The notes under the pieces were generated by a model, which did not search any database, had not been told where the DNA came from, and was given only the letters and a program-made list of their open reading frames with translations. Shown here piece by piece: positions 1 to 8,921 of a stretch of DNA of 64,000 bases (its first letter is position 1; the number at the start of each line of letters is the position of its first letter). This stretch comes from Tetragenococcus sp041859945 (GTDB lineage Bacteria > Bacillota > Bacilli > Lactobacillales > Enterococcaceae), in contig JBFLGC010000005.1 of assembly GCA_041859945.1 (NCBI GenBank), positions 1 to 64,000 of the forward strand, given 5' to 3'. Made by a program: the position numbers and the translations under genes.

Positions 1-267
1 TTAACGGAAAAACTGCGCAAGCTGATTCCCCGGCAGCTTTTTGAGGTGACGATTCAGGCAGCCATCGGCAATAAAATCATTGCCAGGGAAAGCGTGAAGG
101 CGCTCCGCAAGAACGTTATTGAGAAATGTTACGGCGGTGATATCTCCAGAAAGCGCAAGCTCTTGGAAAAACAAAAAGAAGGGAAGAAACGGATGAAACA
201 AATTGGTTCCGTGGAAGTCCCTCAAGAAGCCTTTATGGCTGTTTTAAAAATGGACGATGATGAATAG
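1..267 (+). CDS. lepA: Elongation factor 4 (LepA), C-terminal part
   Basis: The frame is open from the window edge, so the start lies outside. The 88 visible residues are the LepA C-terminal domain: a stretch beginning LTEKLRKLIPRQLFEV, then IQAAIGNKIIARE, the CYGGDISRKRKLLEKQK segment and a basic tail with VPQEAFMAVLKMD. LepA is a ribosome-associated GTPase that back-translocates or remodels stalled ribosomes at the membrane-cytosol interface; the GTPase domain itself is not in the window. The gene ends directly before a strong hairpin terminator. Identification is firm because the C-terminal domain is unique to LepA. Confidence 0.95.
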   Translation, partial: LTEKLRKLIPRQLFEVTIQAAIGNKIIARESVKALRKNVIEKCYGGDISRKRKLLEKQKEGKKRMKQIGSVEVPQEAFMAVLKMDDDE

Positions 268-270
268 AAA

Positions 271-308
271 AAGGGCCCTCGAACAAGTTCATTCGAGAGC
301 CCTTTTTT
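271..308. terminator. Bidirectional terminator after lepA
   Basis: A 13-base stem (271-283 with 292-304, one C/A mismatch) closes an 8-base loop. A T run follows on the plus strand and an A run precedes it, so it can end lepA and also the convergent small gene at 310-495. Confidence 0.85.
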
Positions 309-309
309 C

Positions 310-495
310 TTATAAAACGGTAGGATCATAGCGATAAATAACATCGCCATTGAGATCGGCTTCACCGACGACATATTTACGGTCATCCCGTTTGATCCAA
401 GCTTCGCGAAATGCCATAAAATTATCATGAGGGACCGAAATTTCTTTGATTTCACCTTTGATCAATTGCTCGATTTGTTCTTCATAAGGATTCAT
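310..495 (-). CDS. Small conserved-looking hypothetical protein (61 aa)
   Basis: I do not recognise the family. The start is set at the ATG at 495 (MNPYEEQIEQL), preceded by a good Shine-Dalgarno AAAGGTGG about 6 bases away; the longer frame would begin inside that site. The product is acidic with many charged residues (KGEIKEI, REAWIKRDDRKY) and ends with VGEADLNGDVIYRYDP, which reads like a small alpha/beta domain. No signal peptide or membrane segment. It stands alone, convergent to lepA and divergent from the gene at 611. Probably a real cytosolic protein; function unknown. Confidence 0.65.
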   Translation of the reverse strand: MNPYEEQIEQLIKGEIKEISVPHDNFMAFREAWIKRDDRKYVVGEADLNGDVIYRYDPTVL

Positions 496-551
496 GAGTT
501 GACCACCTTTCATTTTTTATATTATACCGCATTTTTTAATAATTTGTTCGC

Positions 552-580
552 TTTACTTTTCGAAAATTAGTTCGTATACT
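552..580 (+). promoter_or_regulatory. Predicted sigma-A promoter for the gene at 611
   Basis: TTTACT (552-557), a 17-base spacer and TATACT (575-580) lie about 30 bases before the start codon. Read from sequence only. Confidence 0.5.
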
Positions 581-610
581 GTAAGTAGCAAGTATTTAGA
601 GGTGAAAAAA

Positions 611-967
611 ATGAGTATGTTACATCCTTATGAAGATCGTAAGCGTCTGAAATGGATGGGCTTTTATTTATCAGAGCATACCGCGCAGATCGACCAAGAA
701 ATAGCTGAGGAACAAGTCGTCTTCTCCCCCAAAAAGAGGATGGAAAAATCCGAGATCAGTGACATCCTCGCCTATGCTCTCTTGAAATCACAAGCCGTAA
801 CGATCCAAAAAAATGAAGTCGTAAACGACCACTATCTACCAGATGTTACTGGGACTATCCAAAATTATAATGAAGTGGGACTGTATGTGGACGGACAATT
901 TATTTTGTACGCTAACATCCGTCATGTCGAGATCACAACGCAAAAAAAATGGTCTTCTCTGGATTGA
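611..967 (+). CDS. Hypothetical protein, possibly YolD-like (118 aa)
   Basis: Start chosen at the ATG at 611 because AGAGGTG sits 6 bases upstream; an in-frame GTG at 602 lies inside that site. The N-terminus MSMLHPYEDRKRLKWMGFYL and a later beta-rich part (GTIQNYNEVGLYVDG, then NIRHVEI) are reminiscent of YolD-like proteins, which begin with an RxxxKW(x)xxxLPEH motif and are small proteins often found beside Y-family polymerases. No polymerase gene is next to it here. The family call is a guess from general shape; that the gene is real is well supported by its promoter, SD and length. Confidence 0.6.
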   Translation: MSMLHPYEDRKRLKWMGFYLSEHTAQIDQEIAEEQVVFSPKKRMEKSEISDILAYALLKSQAVTIQKNEVVNDHYLPDVTGTIQNYNEVGLYVDGQFILYANIRHVEITTQKKWSSLD

Positions 968-1006
968 TCCTTTCGCTTATAATAAGGTTAGAAATGAGGT
1001 GTCCTG

Positions 1007-1294
1007 ATGCGTGCTGGCGAATTATTGACCGTATTGACCCTGAAAATCGATCAAAAAACATATACAGGCGTCTATTTTCAGGCAGAAAATAGACAGATTC
1101 CCTTTACACATATGACCATAAATAACGATGGCTTCCTGATTTTATACCATGAAGAAAAAGCAGCAAAACTTTCAATGAAGGATTTTTTAAAAATATTGAT
1201 GCTAAACAAAAAACGTCCACTTTATTTTTGGGATGGTCATAAACTGTCCCTTGTTTTTGGTTGCAAAGAAGAAAAAGATCGCTTGATTCTTTAA
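1007..1294 (+). CDS. Hypothetical protein (95 aa)
   Basis: Starts at ATG 1007 with ATGAGGTG about 6 bases upstream. A small soluble protein of alternating beta strands (ELLTVLTLKID, YTGVYFQ, DGFLILYHEEK) and a basic helix (MKDFLKILMLNKKR). It lies 39 bases behind the preceding small gene in the same direction, so the two may be cotranscribed, although TATAAT at 978-983 could also serve as its own -10 box. I do not recognise the family. Confidence 0.6.
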   Translation: MRAGELLTVLTLKIDQKTYTGVYFQAENRQIPFTHMTINNDGFLILYHEEKAAKLSMKDFLKILMLNKKRPLYFWDGHKLSLVFGCKEEKDRLIL

Positions 1295-1366
1295 AACATT
1301 TCCCTTTTACGCCATTTTCCTATACTATGGTAACAGACAAAAAACTTTGACTGTGAGGAAATATAT

Positions 1367-2515
1367 GTGAAAAAAGAAAACATCGATTGGCAATACTGGC
1401 TGACACGCTTTGTGTTTGTCCTAGCTATTCTTTTAACCTATAAATTCATTACGAATTACGCTATCTTTCTAGCAACTTTTAGAAATTTTATAGGTGTCCT
1501 TTCCCCTTTTATCCTGGGTTTTCTTCTTGCTTATTTACTTAATGGCTTTCAGAAAAAAGCAGAAGAGCTTTTTCAAAAAATCGGGACCAAGACGAAATTG
1601 ACCTTCTTTTTTAAAGCAAGTCGCGGTCTTAGTGTCTTATTTATCTACATCTGCTTATTTTTTCTATTGTTTTTGACACTTAACTATGTCATTCCGTTGA
1701 TCGTAAATAACGTTATCGACTTGATCAACTTACTACCTGGTTTCTACAATTATCTAGTAGATATGATCGAAAAACTTCAACAACAAGGCATTTTTGAAAA
1801 TCTACAACTTCAAGACATCTTACAAAAGTTCACGGGCGAATTTTCACCAGAAAAAATGTTAAGTCAATGGGCTCAAGCTTTGAGCTCGATCGGCATGATC
1901 ACTAAAGGGCTGTCTTCTTTTGTTTTCAATTTATTTTTGACCTTGATCATTTCTATCTACACCCTACTCTTAAAGGACTCTATTTTAGTCTTTTGTGACA
2001 AAGTCGCAAAAAAAATTTTCTCAGATCGTCTTTATAAAAGCAGCAAACATTGGTTACAAACGACCAGTACTGTGTTTTACAAGTTTTTAAGTTCTCAATT
2101 TCTTGATGCCTGCATCATTGGATTTTCAACGACGCTCTTGCTATGGATCTTAAATGTGAAATTCGCTTTGACCTTAGGCATTCTATTGGGTATTTGTAAC
2201 ATGATCCCTTATTTTGGAGCGATTTTTGCCTCAGTAGTGACCGGCGTGATCACCTTTTTTACAGGTGGTCTGAGCAAGGCGATCTCTGCTTTATTGGCCC
2301 TAGTCATCTTACAACAAATTGATGGTAATATCATTGGGCCTCGAATCATGAGTGGCGCACTTGACCTCAATCCGATCATCGTGATCATTTCGATTTCGAT
2401 CGGTGGTGCCTATTTTGGTGTCTTAGGGATGTTTTTGGCTGTTCCTGTTGCCGCGATTTTAAAAATCATCCTTACCAAATGGCTAGAAGATAGCCCGCAG
2501 ACAAGCGAAGACTAG
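1367..2515 (+). CDS. AI-2E family transporter (PF01594-type membrane protein)
   Basis: 382 residues with about eight hydrophobic segments: one near residues 15-30, a pair around 40-60, one near 90-115, then, after a soluble central part, a block of membrane helices from roughly 185 to 365. The C-terminal hallmarks LGILLGICNMIPYFGAIFA and the Q-Q-x-D-G-N-x-x-G-P-R-I motif with a following LDLNPIIVII identify the family, whose best-known members export AI-2 or act as Na+/H+ antiporters; the substrate here cannot be told. GTG start at 1367 behind GAGGA. Monocistronic, closed by a strong terminator shared with clpB. Confidence 0.9.
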   Translation: MKKENIDWQYWLTRFVFVLAILLTYKFITNYAIFLATFRNFIGVLSPFILGFLLAYLLNGFQKKAEELFQKIGTKTKLTFFFKASRGLSVLFIYICLFFLLFLTLNYVIPLIVNNVIDLINLLPGFYNYLVDMIEKLQQQGIFENLQLQDILQKFTGEFSPEKMLSQWAQALSSIGMITKGLSSFVFNLFLTLIISIYTLLLKDSILVFCDKVAKKIFSDRLYKSSKHWLQTTSTVFYKFLSSQFLDACIIGFSTTLLLWILNVKFALTLGILLGICNMIPYFGAIFASVVTGVITFFTGGLSKAISALLALVILQQIDGNIIGPRIMSGALDLNPIIVIISISIGGAYFGVLGMFLAVPVAAILKIILTKWLEDSPQTSED

Positions 2516-2551
2516 AAAAGATCCGCAACTTTTAATGGTTGCGGATCTTTT
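2516..2551. terminator. Bidirectional terminator between the AI-2E gene and clpB
   Basis: Perfect 14-base stem (2516-2529 with 2538-2551), 8-base loop, A run on one side and T run on the other. It lies immediately after the plus-strand stop codon and just before the clpB stop, so it ends both convergent transcripts. Confidence 0.93.
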
Positions 2552-2553
2552 CT

Positions 2554-5160
2554 TTAGTCTACTTCTAAGCTTTCATTTTGAAAGACGAGTTGATTGTTCA
2601 AAAGACTGATTGTTACACGAGTCTTAGGCATGACGCGACCAGCAATGATTTCTTTAGCTAGTGGCGTTTCCACCTCACGAGTAATGAAACGACGTAAGGG
2701 TCTTGCGCCAAAGGCCGGTTCATAAGCATTTTCTGCGATCCAGCCCTTGGCATCTTCAGCGATCGTCAGATAAATTTCTTGCGGTTCTAAGCGTTTCGAC
2801 AATTCAGCAATGATTTTATCGACGATTTTTTTGATATCCTCTAAACGTAATGGTGTGAACAAGATCGTATCATCGATCCGATTCAAAAATTCTGGCTTGA
2901 AGTGAGCTTGTAACATGGACAAGACTTGCTCTTTGACATCATCTGGGATCGTTCCTTCTGGTGTCACACCTTCTAATAGCAATTGCGAACCAATATTGCT
3001 AGTCATGATCAAAACAGTGTTCTTGAAATCGACGACGCGACCCTTAGAATCCGTCAAACGGCCATCGTCTAAGACTTGCAATAAAATATTGAAGACATCG
3101 GGATGAGCTTTTTCGATTTCATCTAACAAAACGATCGTATAAGGATTACGGCGCACGGCCTCGGTCAACTGACCGCCTTCTTCATAGCCGACATAGCCTG
3201 GAGGGGCTCCGACTAAACGCGACACGGAATGTTTTTCCATATATTCACTCATATCGATCCGGACCATGTGCTCTTCAGAATCAAAGAGATTTTCTGCTAA
3301 AGCTTTGGCAAGTTCTGTCTTACCGACCCCAGTAGGACCTAAAAACAAGAAGGATCCAAGTGGCCGATTGGGATCTTGCAGACCAGCACGTGAGCGTAAG
3401 ACCGCATCGCTGACTGCTTCAACAGCTTCATCTTGGCCAATAACACGGTCATGTAAGGTATCTGCCAATTTCAATAACTTAGCTCGTTCGCCCTCAACAA
3501 GTTTAGCGACTGGGATACCTGTCATCCGTCCAACCACTGTTGCGATCTCATTTTCAGTCACAGATTCTTGGACCATCCGAATGACATCCGTATTTTCTTT
3601 GGCCTCTAATTCCTTTAATTCCTTTTCCATTTGCGGGATCGTCCCGTGACGTAAAACAGCAGCACGTTCCAAATCGTAATTATTTTCGGCATCCTCTAAT
3701 TCATGCTTGGCTTGATCGATCTCACTGCGCTTTTTCGAAATGGTATTGACTTCTTCTTTTTCAGTTTCCCATTGCATTTTCATCGAATTAGCTTCTTCTC
3801 TTAATTCGGCTAACTCTTCTTGTAAATTTTCTAGGCGTTTTTTCGAAGCGTCATCGGTTTCTTTCTTCAAAGCCGCTTCTTCGATCTCTAATTGCATCAA
3901 CCGTCTGGTCACTTGATCGAGTTCTGTCGGCATCGAATTCATTTCAACACGAATGGTAGCACAGGCTTCATCGATCAGATCGATCGCCTTATCTGGTAAG
4001 AAACGGTCGGTGATGTAGCGATCAGATAAAGTTGCAGCAGCTACCAAAGCATTGTCATGGATATTAACGCCATGATGGATCTCAAAACGTTCTTTCAAAC
4101 CACGTAAAATCGAAATGGTATCTTCCACAGTTGGTTCTTTGACCAAGACTCTTTGGAAGCGTCGTTCTAAGGCTTTGTCTTTTTCCATATATTGCCGATA
4201 TTCGTCTAAGGTCGTCGCACCGATCATATGCAGTTCGCCACGAGCTAACATGGGTTTTAAGAGATTGCCGGCATCCATGCTACCTTCTGTCTTACCGGCA
4301 CCAACGATGTTATGGATCTCATCGACAAATAAAAGGATCTGACCATCTGATTTCTTCACTTCATTCAATACCGATTTCAAACGTTCTTCAAATTCGCCGC
4401 GATATTTCGCTCCGGCAATCAGAGCTCCCATGTCGAGTGAAAAAACCGTCTTATCTTTCAGATTTTCAGGGACGTCACGGCGCACGATCCGTTGCGCCAA
4501 ACCTTCTACGATCGCTGTTTTGCCGACGCCAGGTTCACCGATCAAAACGGGATTGTTCTTGGTCTTTCGTGATAGGATACGGATCACATCACGGATCTCT
4601 TCATCACGACCAATAATGGGATCCATCTTGCCGCTACGCGCTTCTTGGACCAGATCGACGCCATATTTTTCTAAGGCTTTGTATTGCTCTTCTTGGTTTT
4701 TAGAAGTGACACGATCGCCATTTCTCATGGTCTCAATCGCTTGACGGATCTTCTTCTCATTGATCCCTTCATGGTTCAAGTATTTAGTCAAACGATAATT
4801 TTTTAATTTCATCAAGGCTAAAATCACGATTTCAGTAGATAAAAATTCATCTTTAAAATCTTGGCGTAACGAATCGGCTTCTGTCAATAAGCGGTATAAA
4901 TTTTGACTCATATTTTGCCCATATTGAACATTACCGCCTTCGATCGTCGGATATTCATCTAATGCTTGATCGATCTCTCTTTCAAAAGCTACCACATCGA
5001 CGCCGGCATCTTTGTAGAAATTACGACCAAATTGATCAGGTTGTAAAAAAATCTTCCACAAATGCACGATATCGATGTCTTGATGGTGACGCACCACAGC
5101 AACTTGTTGTGCTTCAGAAATCGCACTTTGCAGGGTTGTTGTCATTTTTTCAATATCCAT
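2554..5160 (-). CDS. clpB: ATP-dependent disaggregase ClpB
   Basis: Hexameric AAA+ chaperone that threads proteins out of aggregates with DnaK/DnaJ/GrpE. Layout from the start: Clp N-terminal repeats (about 1-150), AAA+ domain 1 with Walker A GEPGVGKT near residue 208 and LFVDEIH, the long coiled-coil middle domain rich in Glu/Lys (about 410-530), AAA+ domain 2 with GPTGVGKT and VLLDEIEKAH, and the C-terminal small domain. Start set at MDIEKM, ATG 5160, behind GGGAGGAAAAAAG; the longer frame runs back into the promoter. 868 residues, normal for ClpB. No frameshift. Controlled by the CtsR site listed next. The middle domain rules out ClpC, ClpE or ClpL. Confidence 0.97.
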   Translation of the reverse strand: MDIEKMTTTLQSAISEAQQVAVVRHHQDIDIVHLWKIFLQPDQFGRNFYKDAGVDVVAFEREIDQALDEYPTIEGGNVQYGQNMSQNLYRLLTEADSLRQDFKDEFLSTEIVILALMKLKNYRLTKYLNHEGINEKKIRQAIETMRNGDRVTSKNQEEQYKALEKYGVDLVQEARSGKMDPIIGRDEEIRDVIRILSRKTKNNPVLIGEPGVGKTAIVEGLAQRIVRRDVPENLKDKTVFSLDMGALIAGAKYRGEFEERLKSVLNEVKKSDGQILLFVDEIHNIVGAGKTEGSMDAGNLLKPMLARGELHMIGATTLDEYRQYMEKDKALERRFQRVLVKEPTVEDTISILRGLKERFEIHHGVNIHDNALVAAATLSDRYITDRFLPDKAIDLIDEACATIRVEMNSMPTELDQVTRRLMQLEIEEAALKKETDDASKKRLENLQEELAELREEANSMKMQWETEKEEVNTISKKRSEIDQAKHELEDAENNYDLERAAVLRHGTIPQMEKELKELEAKENTDVIRMVQESVTENEIATVVGRMTGIPVAKLVEGERAKLLKLADTLHDRVIGQDEAVEAVSDAVLRSRAGLQDPNRPLGSFLFLGPTGVGKTELAKALAENLFDSEEHMVRIDMSEYMEKHSVSRLVGAPPGYVGYEEGGQLTEAVRRNPYTIVLLDEIEKAHPDVFNILLQVLDDGRLTDSKGRVVDFKNTVLIMTSNIGSQLLLEGVTPEGTIPDDVKEQVLSMLQAHFKPEFLNRIDDTILFTPLRLEDIKKIVDKIIAELSKRLEPQEIYLTIAEDAKGWIAENAYEPAFGARPLRRFITREVETPLAKEIIAGRVMPKTRVTISLLNNQLVFQNESLEVD

Positions 5161-5194
5161 CTTTTTTCCTCCCTCATATTTCAGGTTTAAAATT

Positions 5195-5224
5195 ATTATA
5201 TTCCTTTGGTCAAAATTGGTCAAA
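5195..5224 (-). promoter_or_regulatory. clpB promoter with overlapping CtsR operator
   Basis: On the minus strand the promoter is TTGACC - 17 bases - TATAAT (plus-strand 5218-5223 and 5195-5200). The plus strand reads GGTCAAAATTGGTCAAA at 5208-5224, two perfect CtsR heptads (GGTCAAA) three bases apart, covering the -35 box and part of the spacer. A bound CtsR dimer would block RNA polymerase; heat or misfolding releases it. No HrcA CIRCE palindrome is visible. Confidence 0.93.
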
Positions 5225-5258
5225 TATTTTAATCTAAAAAAAGCAAAAATTTCTGCTC

Positions 5259-6299
5259 TTAATTTTGAGTATCATTTTCTTGTCTGATTTCTTCCACTTC
5301 TTCTGTGATGGCATTTTTACGATCATGCATCACATAAATAAAGCCTAGTAGAAATGGCAGAACATAACTAGCGAAGCGGTAAAGTAACATCGACGAAGCA
5401 GCATCAACGGTTCCTACGATCGGCTTTAACAATAACATATAGACAAATTCAAATGACCCTAGCCCTGCTGGTGCCGGGATCACACCAGACAAAATCAAGG
5501 TAAAACTGATCATTGCAAAAGCTAAAGGAAAAGATAAGTCAGGATGGTCTTGGTAGAGACAAACATAGGGGATCATATAGCAAATCGCTACTTTAACTAA
5601 ATTAAGAGCATAGATCCTCATCATTGCCGTGCGATCTTTCAAAACGGAAAAGACAGCTTCCCGTAAGGAATAGATTTGAAGATTCACTTGATCGACCCAA
5701 TCGCGAAACTTTTGCTTGTGAAAAATTTTATCGCAAATGATTGTCAGCCCTACCTGTAAATTCACACTCACAGAAATGAATAAGAAAAATAAAATGACGA
5801 CTAATGTACCAATAATGCCCACAAATAAAAAAGGGATCAATGATGGAAAATGTTGCCTTAAATAAGGAAATTGAACAATCAAACCAACAACAGCATAAGT
5901 TAGGATGGCTGATTTATACATGATCATATGTAAAGCGGTCGCTCCTACTCCTTGGGAAACTTTCAAGCCTTTTTTGCGATAGTAATTGATTTCAGCAAGC
6001 AAGGTCCCCGCTCCGAACGTAATTACCCTTGTAAAGGCCGCATAACAGGAGGTGATACTTCCATCCAAAATTCGAAAATGATCCGAAAAACTTTGAACAG
6101 TCGTCTTGATCGACCAACCTTCAAAAAATTGATAAACCATACCTAAGCAAGTGACACCCATAAGAACGATCAAAGGCGTATCTTTTAATTGATATAAAAT
6201 ATCCCCTAAGGAATTTCTGATCACGTAAAACATCACGCCAAAAATAATGATCAATACAACGACATTTAAGCCTAACTTTTTTTTATTACTCGTTTTCAT
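5259..6299 (-). CDS. Flippase-like membrane protein (LPG synthase TM-domain / UPF0104 family)
   Basis: 346 residues, about eight hydrophobic helices (first at roughly 10-32, last at roughly 305-325). The pattern ITSCYAAFTRVITFGAGTL followed by INYYRKKG, and near the C-terminus SGVIPAPAGLGSFEFVY, is typical of the PF03706 family, which covers the flippase half of MprF and stand-alone relatives (YbhN). There is no C-terminal aminoacyl-transferase domain, so this is not a full MprF. I set the start at ATG 6299 (MKTSNKKKLG), 6 bases after GAGG; an upstream ATG at 6323 lacks an SD. Substrate unknown, probably a lipid or lipid-linked molecule. Confidence 0.85.
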   Translation of the reverse strand: MKTSNKKKLGLNVVVLIIIFGVMFYVIRNSLGDILYQLKDTPLIVLMGVTCLGMVYQFFEGWSIKTTVQSFSDHFRILDGSITSCYAAFTRVITFGAGTLLAEINYYRKKGLKVSQGVGATALHMIMYKSAILTYAVVGLIVQFPYLRQHFPSLIPFLFVGIIGTLVVILFFLFISVSVNLQVGLTIICDKIFHKQKFRDWVDQVNLQIYSLREAVFSVLKDRTAMMRIYALNLVKVAICYMIPYVCLYQDHPDLSFPLAFAMISFTLILSGVIPAPAGLGSFEFVYMLLLKPIVGTVDAASSMLLYRFASYVLPFLLGFIYVMHDRKNAITEEVEEIRQENDTQN

Positions 6300-6400
6300 T
6301 AGAAACCTCAACTTCTTTGACATTCTCTTTTATAGCATAACTTACTCAAAGCGAAAGCGCAAAGAAATTTGTAAAAAAATGAAAGAAAAAGTGGTAATTC

Positions 6401-6452
6401 GTTACAATTCACGGCCAATCTAGAGCTACACTTTAGCTGTGTGTCTACTACT
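6401..6452 (+). repeat. Dispersed intergenic repeat, copy A (single L end)
   Basis: Begins TTACAATTCACGGCCAATC and continues with AGCTACACTTTAGC and TGTGTCTACTACT, the same series as the left ends of the copies at 20286 and 36891. The other end is absent, so this is a truncated copy. It lies about 100 bases upstream of the flippase-like gene. Confidence 0.75.
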
Positions 6453-6482
6453 CTTTTTAATAATAGATGATTTATGATAAAT

Positions 6483-6516
6483 TTAAGGATACTGGATGTT
6501 GACCCAGTATCCTTAA
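6483..6516 (-). terminator. Hairpin after pepT
   Basis: AAGGATACTGG pairs perfectly with CCAGTATCCTT, extended by TTAA on both sides, with a short loop. It lies 27 bases beyond the pepT stop. The U tract on the minus strand is imperfect (AAATTTATC), so termination efficiency is uncertain. Confidence 0.75.
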
Positions 6517-6542
6517 AAATAAATATGAAAGAGTGTTTTGCC

Positions 6543-7784
6543 TTATTCAGCAGAGATCTCAGCGATTTTTATGATCACATCGGTCGCTTTCTCCATAGCT
6601 TGTAGAGAAACATATTCAAAACGTCCATGCATATTTTCGCCACCTGCAAAAATATTCGGTGTCGGGATCCCCATGAAAGAAATTTTAGAACCATCCGTCC
6701 CGCCACGCACTGGTTCGATGATTGGGCTGATTTCTAAGGCGATCATGGCTTGTTCAGCCAGATCGACTGGTGTCATATCTTTTTGAATGATTTCAGCCAT
6801 ATTATAGTACTGATCAGAGATAGCAAGAGTGATGCGTTCTCCCTTATAGTTGGCATTGATTTTATCAGCCACTTTTTGCAGCAACCTTTTACGAGCTGCA
6901 AATTTATCGCGATCATGGTCACGTATGATATAAGTCATATGGGCCTCATCCGGATTTCCCGTGAAATGAAGCAAATGAAAGAACCCTTCTCGCCCTGCTG
7001 TCTTTTCAGGGACTTCATCAGCCGGTAATTCTTGTTGAAAATCGATCCCTAATTGGATGGCGTTGATCAGCGTATTTTTAGCAGTTCCCGGATGAACATT
7101 CTTGCCTTGGATCGTCACCTCTGCCTGCGCTGCATTAAACGTTTCATATTCCAATTCACCCACAGGTCCACCATCCATCGTATAAGCAAAATCAGTGTTA
7201 AAATCGACCACATCAAATTTATCAGCACCGGTGCCGATCTCTTCATCAGGCCCAAAAGCCACCCTGATCTCGCCATGCTCGATAGTAGGATCCTTGATCA
7301 AGGTTTCCATCGCCGTCATGATTTCAGCAATCCCAGATTTATCATCAGCCCCAAGTAAGGTGGTGCCATCCGTTGTGATCAAGGTTTGGCCTTGATAATT
7401 TTGTAAATTGGGGAAATCTTCTACTGTTAATTCATACTTGCCATCTGTCCCTAAAGGAATCGCCGAATGACCATCATAGTTTTCAATGATTTGAGGTACA
7501 ACGCCAACTGCATTGAAATCCGCCGTATCCATATGGGCAATAAAGCCGATCGTCGGAATCTCTTTCTCGGTCGTTTTGGGCAAAGTTCCCACGACATAAC
7601 CATTTTCAGGAAGGTAATGGACATCCTGTAAACCGATTTCGACCATTTCTTTTTTCAATGCTTGGGCAAAATCCACTTGACTTTGTGTCGATGGTGTTGT
7701 GCTACTATTTTCATCTGAACGTGTTTCCGTTTTGACATAACGTAAAAAACGCGGCAATAAATTTTCATATTTCAATTCAATCAT
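6543..7784 (-). CDS. pepT: Peptidase T (tripeptide aminopeptidase)
   Basis: M20-family dizinc exopeptidase that removes the N-terminal residue from tripeptides in the cytosol. The N-terminus KYENLLPRFLRYVK with TRSDENSSTTPSTQSQ is a PepT signature; metal-site motifs are GFIAHMDTAD near residue 85, LLGADDKSG, and PDEEIGTGAD, with a C-terminal RGGTDGS and GGENMHGRFEY. 413 residues from the ATG at 7784. That ATG is only about one base from AGAAGG, too close; an in-frame TTG at 7775 sits 9 bases from it and gives MKYENLLPRF, like lactococcal PepT, so the true start may be 7775. Confidence 0.95.
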   Translation of the reverse strand: MIELKYENLLPRFLRYVKTETRSDENSSTTPSTQSQVDFAQALKKEMVEIGLQDVHYLPENGYVVGTLPKTTEKEIPTIGFIAHMDTADFNAVGVVPQIIENYDGHSAIPLGTDGKYELTVEDFPNLQNYQGQTLITTDGTTLLGADDKSGIAEIMTAMETLIKDPTIEHGEIRVAFGPDEEIGTGADKFDVVDFNTDFAYTMDGGPVGELEYETFNAAQAEVTIQGKNVHPGTAKNTLINAIQLGIDFQQELPADEVPEKTAGREGFFHLLHFTGNPDEAHMTYIIRDHDRDKFAARKRLLQKVADKINANYKGERITLAISDQYYNMAEIIQKDMTPVDLAEQAMIALEISPIIEPVRGGTDGSKISFMGIPTPNIFAGGENMHGRFEYVSLQAMEKATDVIIKIAEISAE

Positions 7785-7799
7785 TCCTTCTAGTAGATT

Positions 7800-8921
7800 T
7801 TAAAAAAACTCAAAGGGATCCGTCTTGGTCGATGCAGCAATAAACTCGACTTTCCAACCCTCTTCTTGTTTCCATTGGTTCATTTTTTCAATAAAACGTG
7901 GCACACAAACTGCTTCGATATGATGCCCCGGATCGATCACTGTAAGACCTGCCGCCTGCATATCGTGTGCAGTATGATAATAGACATCCCCTGTTATATA
8001 AACATCGGCGCCTCTTTTGACGGCATCTTTGTAAAAATTACCACCGGTCCCGCCACAAATCGCAACTTTTTGGATCTTCTTTTTAGCATTTGCGGGTCGG
8101 ATCAGACGTAGGCCTTTTAAACCAAATACTTGCTTGATTTTTTCCACAAATTCTTCAAGTGCAACTGGTTCAGAAAGGGACCCGACTCTACCTAAGCCAT
8201 AAGTGATCGGTTCGTTGTCTAAACTCAAAATATCAAAAGCAGGCTCTTCGTAAGGATGGACGGCATACATCGCCATCAGTACTTTATCTTTGATCAAATC
8301 AGGGAAGATCACTTCGAGTCGCGTTTCTGGTACAGCTTCCTCTTTATTAACTTGACCAATGGCAGGGTGAGCTGCATCTGTTGGAGTAAAACGTCCTGTA
8401 CCATCCATCGAATAACTAGTATGGTGATAGTTTCCTTGAACACCGGCCCCCGCATCGCCGAGCGCTTGTCGCACCTCTTCACTGTTTGCAGTAGGAACAT
8501 AAACCACCAATTTTTTCCAAGCCACCTTATGTGTGGGTGTCAGAAAATCTTGAACGGAGATATCTAACATATCACAAAACCAATCATTCAAGCCACCTGG
8601 AACAATATCCATATTCGTATGTGCCGTATAAACGGCAATATCATGTTTGATCAAATCTAGGTACATTTTAGTCTGTGGATCTTCTGTTGTTAGATGGTCT
8701 ACCGGACGAAAGATCACGGGATGTTTCGCCACGATCAAATCGACATTTTTTTCAATAGCCTCTTGTACCACTTCTGGTCGCACATCTAAAGTCATCATGA
8801 TCCGATCCACATTTTTATCAAGACTACCGATCTGCAGACCGACCAGATCATCTTCTTCGGCTAACCACTGCGGACAAAATTTTTCAAAGCGCTCAAAAAA
8901 AGTTCTACTAGAAAGAGTCAT
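7800..8921 (-). CDS. Nif3-like dinuclear metal center hexameric protein (YqfO type)
   Basis: Start at ATG 8921 behind the strong SD GGAGGTGATT; its ATGA overlaps the trmK stop. 373 residues. The two Nif3 halves carry the metal ligands: VAKHPVIFRP and YTAHTNMD in the first, and the C-terminal GDVYYHTAHDM and DPGHHIEA in the second. Between them is the extra PII-like domain seen in the long YqfO form (about residues 130-235, starting KKLVVYVPT). Often labelled GTP cyclohydrolase I type 2, but the role of the family is not settled. The pair trmK-yqfO is conserved in Firmicutes. Confidence 0.9.
   Translation of the reverse strand: MTLSSRTFFERFEKFCPQWLAEEDDLVGLQIGSLDKNVDRIMMTLDVRPEVVQEAIEKNVDLIVAKHPVIFRPVDHLTTEDPQTKMYLDLIKHDIAVYTAHTNMDIVPGGLNDWFCDMLDISVQDFLTPTHKVAWKKLVVYVPTANSEEVRQALGDAGAGVQGNYHHTSYSMDGTGRFTPTDAAHPAIGQVNKEEAVPETRLEVIFPDLIKDKVLMAMYAVHPYEEPAFDILSLDNEPITYGLGRVGSLSEPVALEEFVEKIKQVFGLKGLRLIRPANAKKKIQKVAICGGTGGNFYKDAVKRGADVYITGDVYYHTAHDMQAAGLTVIDPGHHIEAVCVPRFIEKMNQWKQEEGWKVEFIAASTKTDPFEFF

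Noticed and set aside
3266..3649. Open frame of 127 codons antisense to clpB
   Set aside because: No SD, composition typical of an antisense shadow, and clpB is intact on the other strand. The same applies to the antisense frames in pdhA (42028-42354), typA (35328-35714) and purS/purQ (58943-59257).
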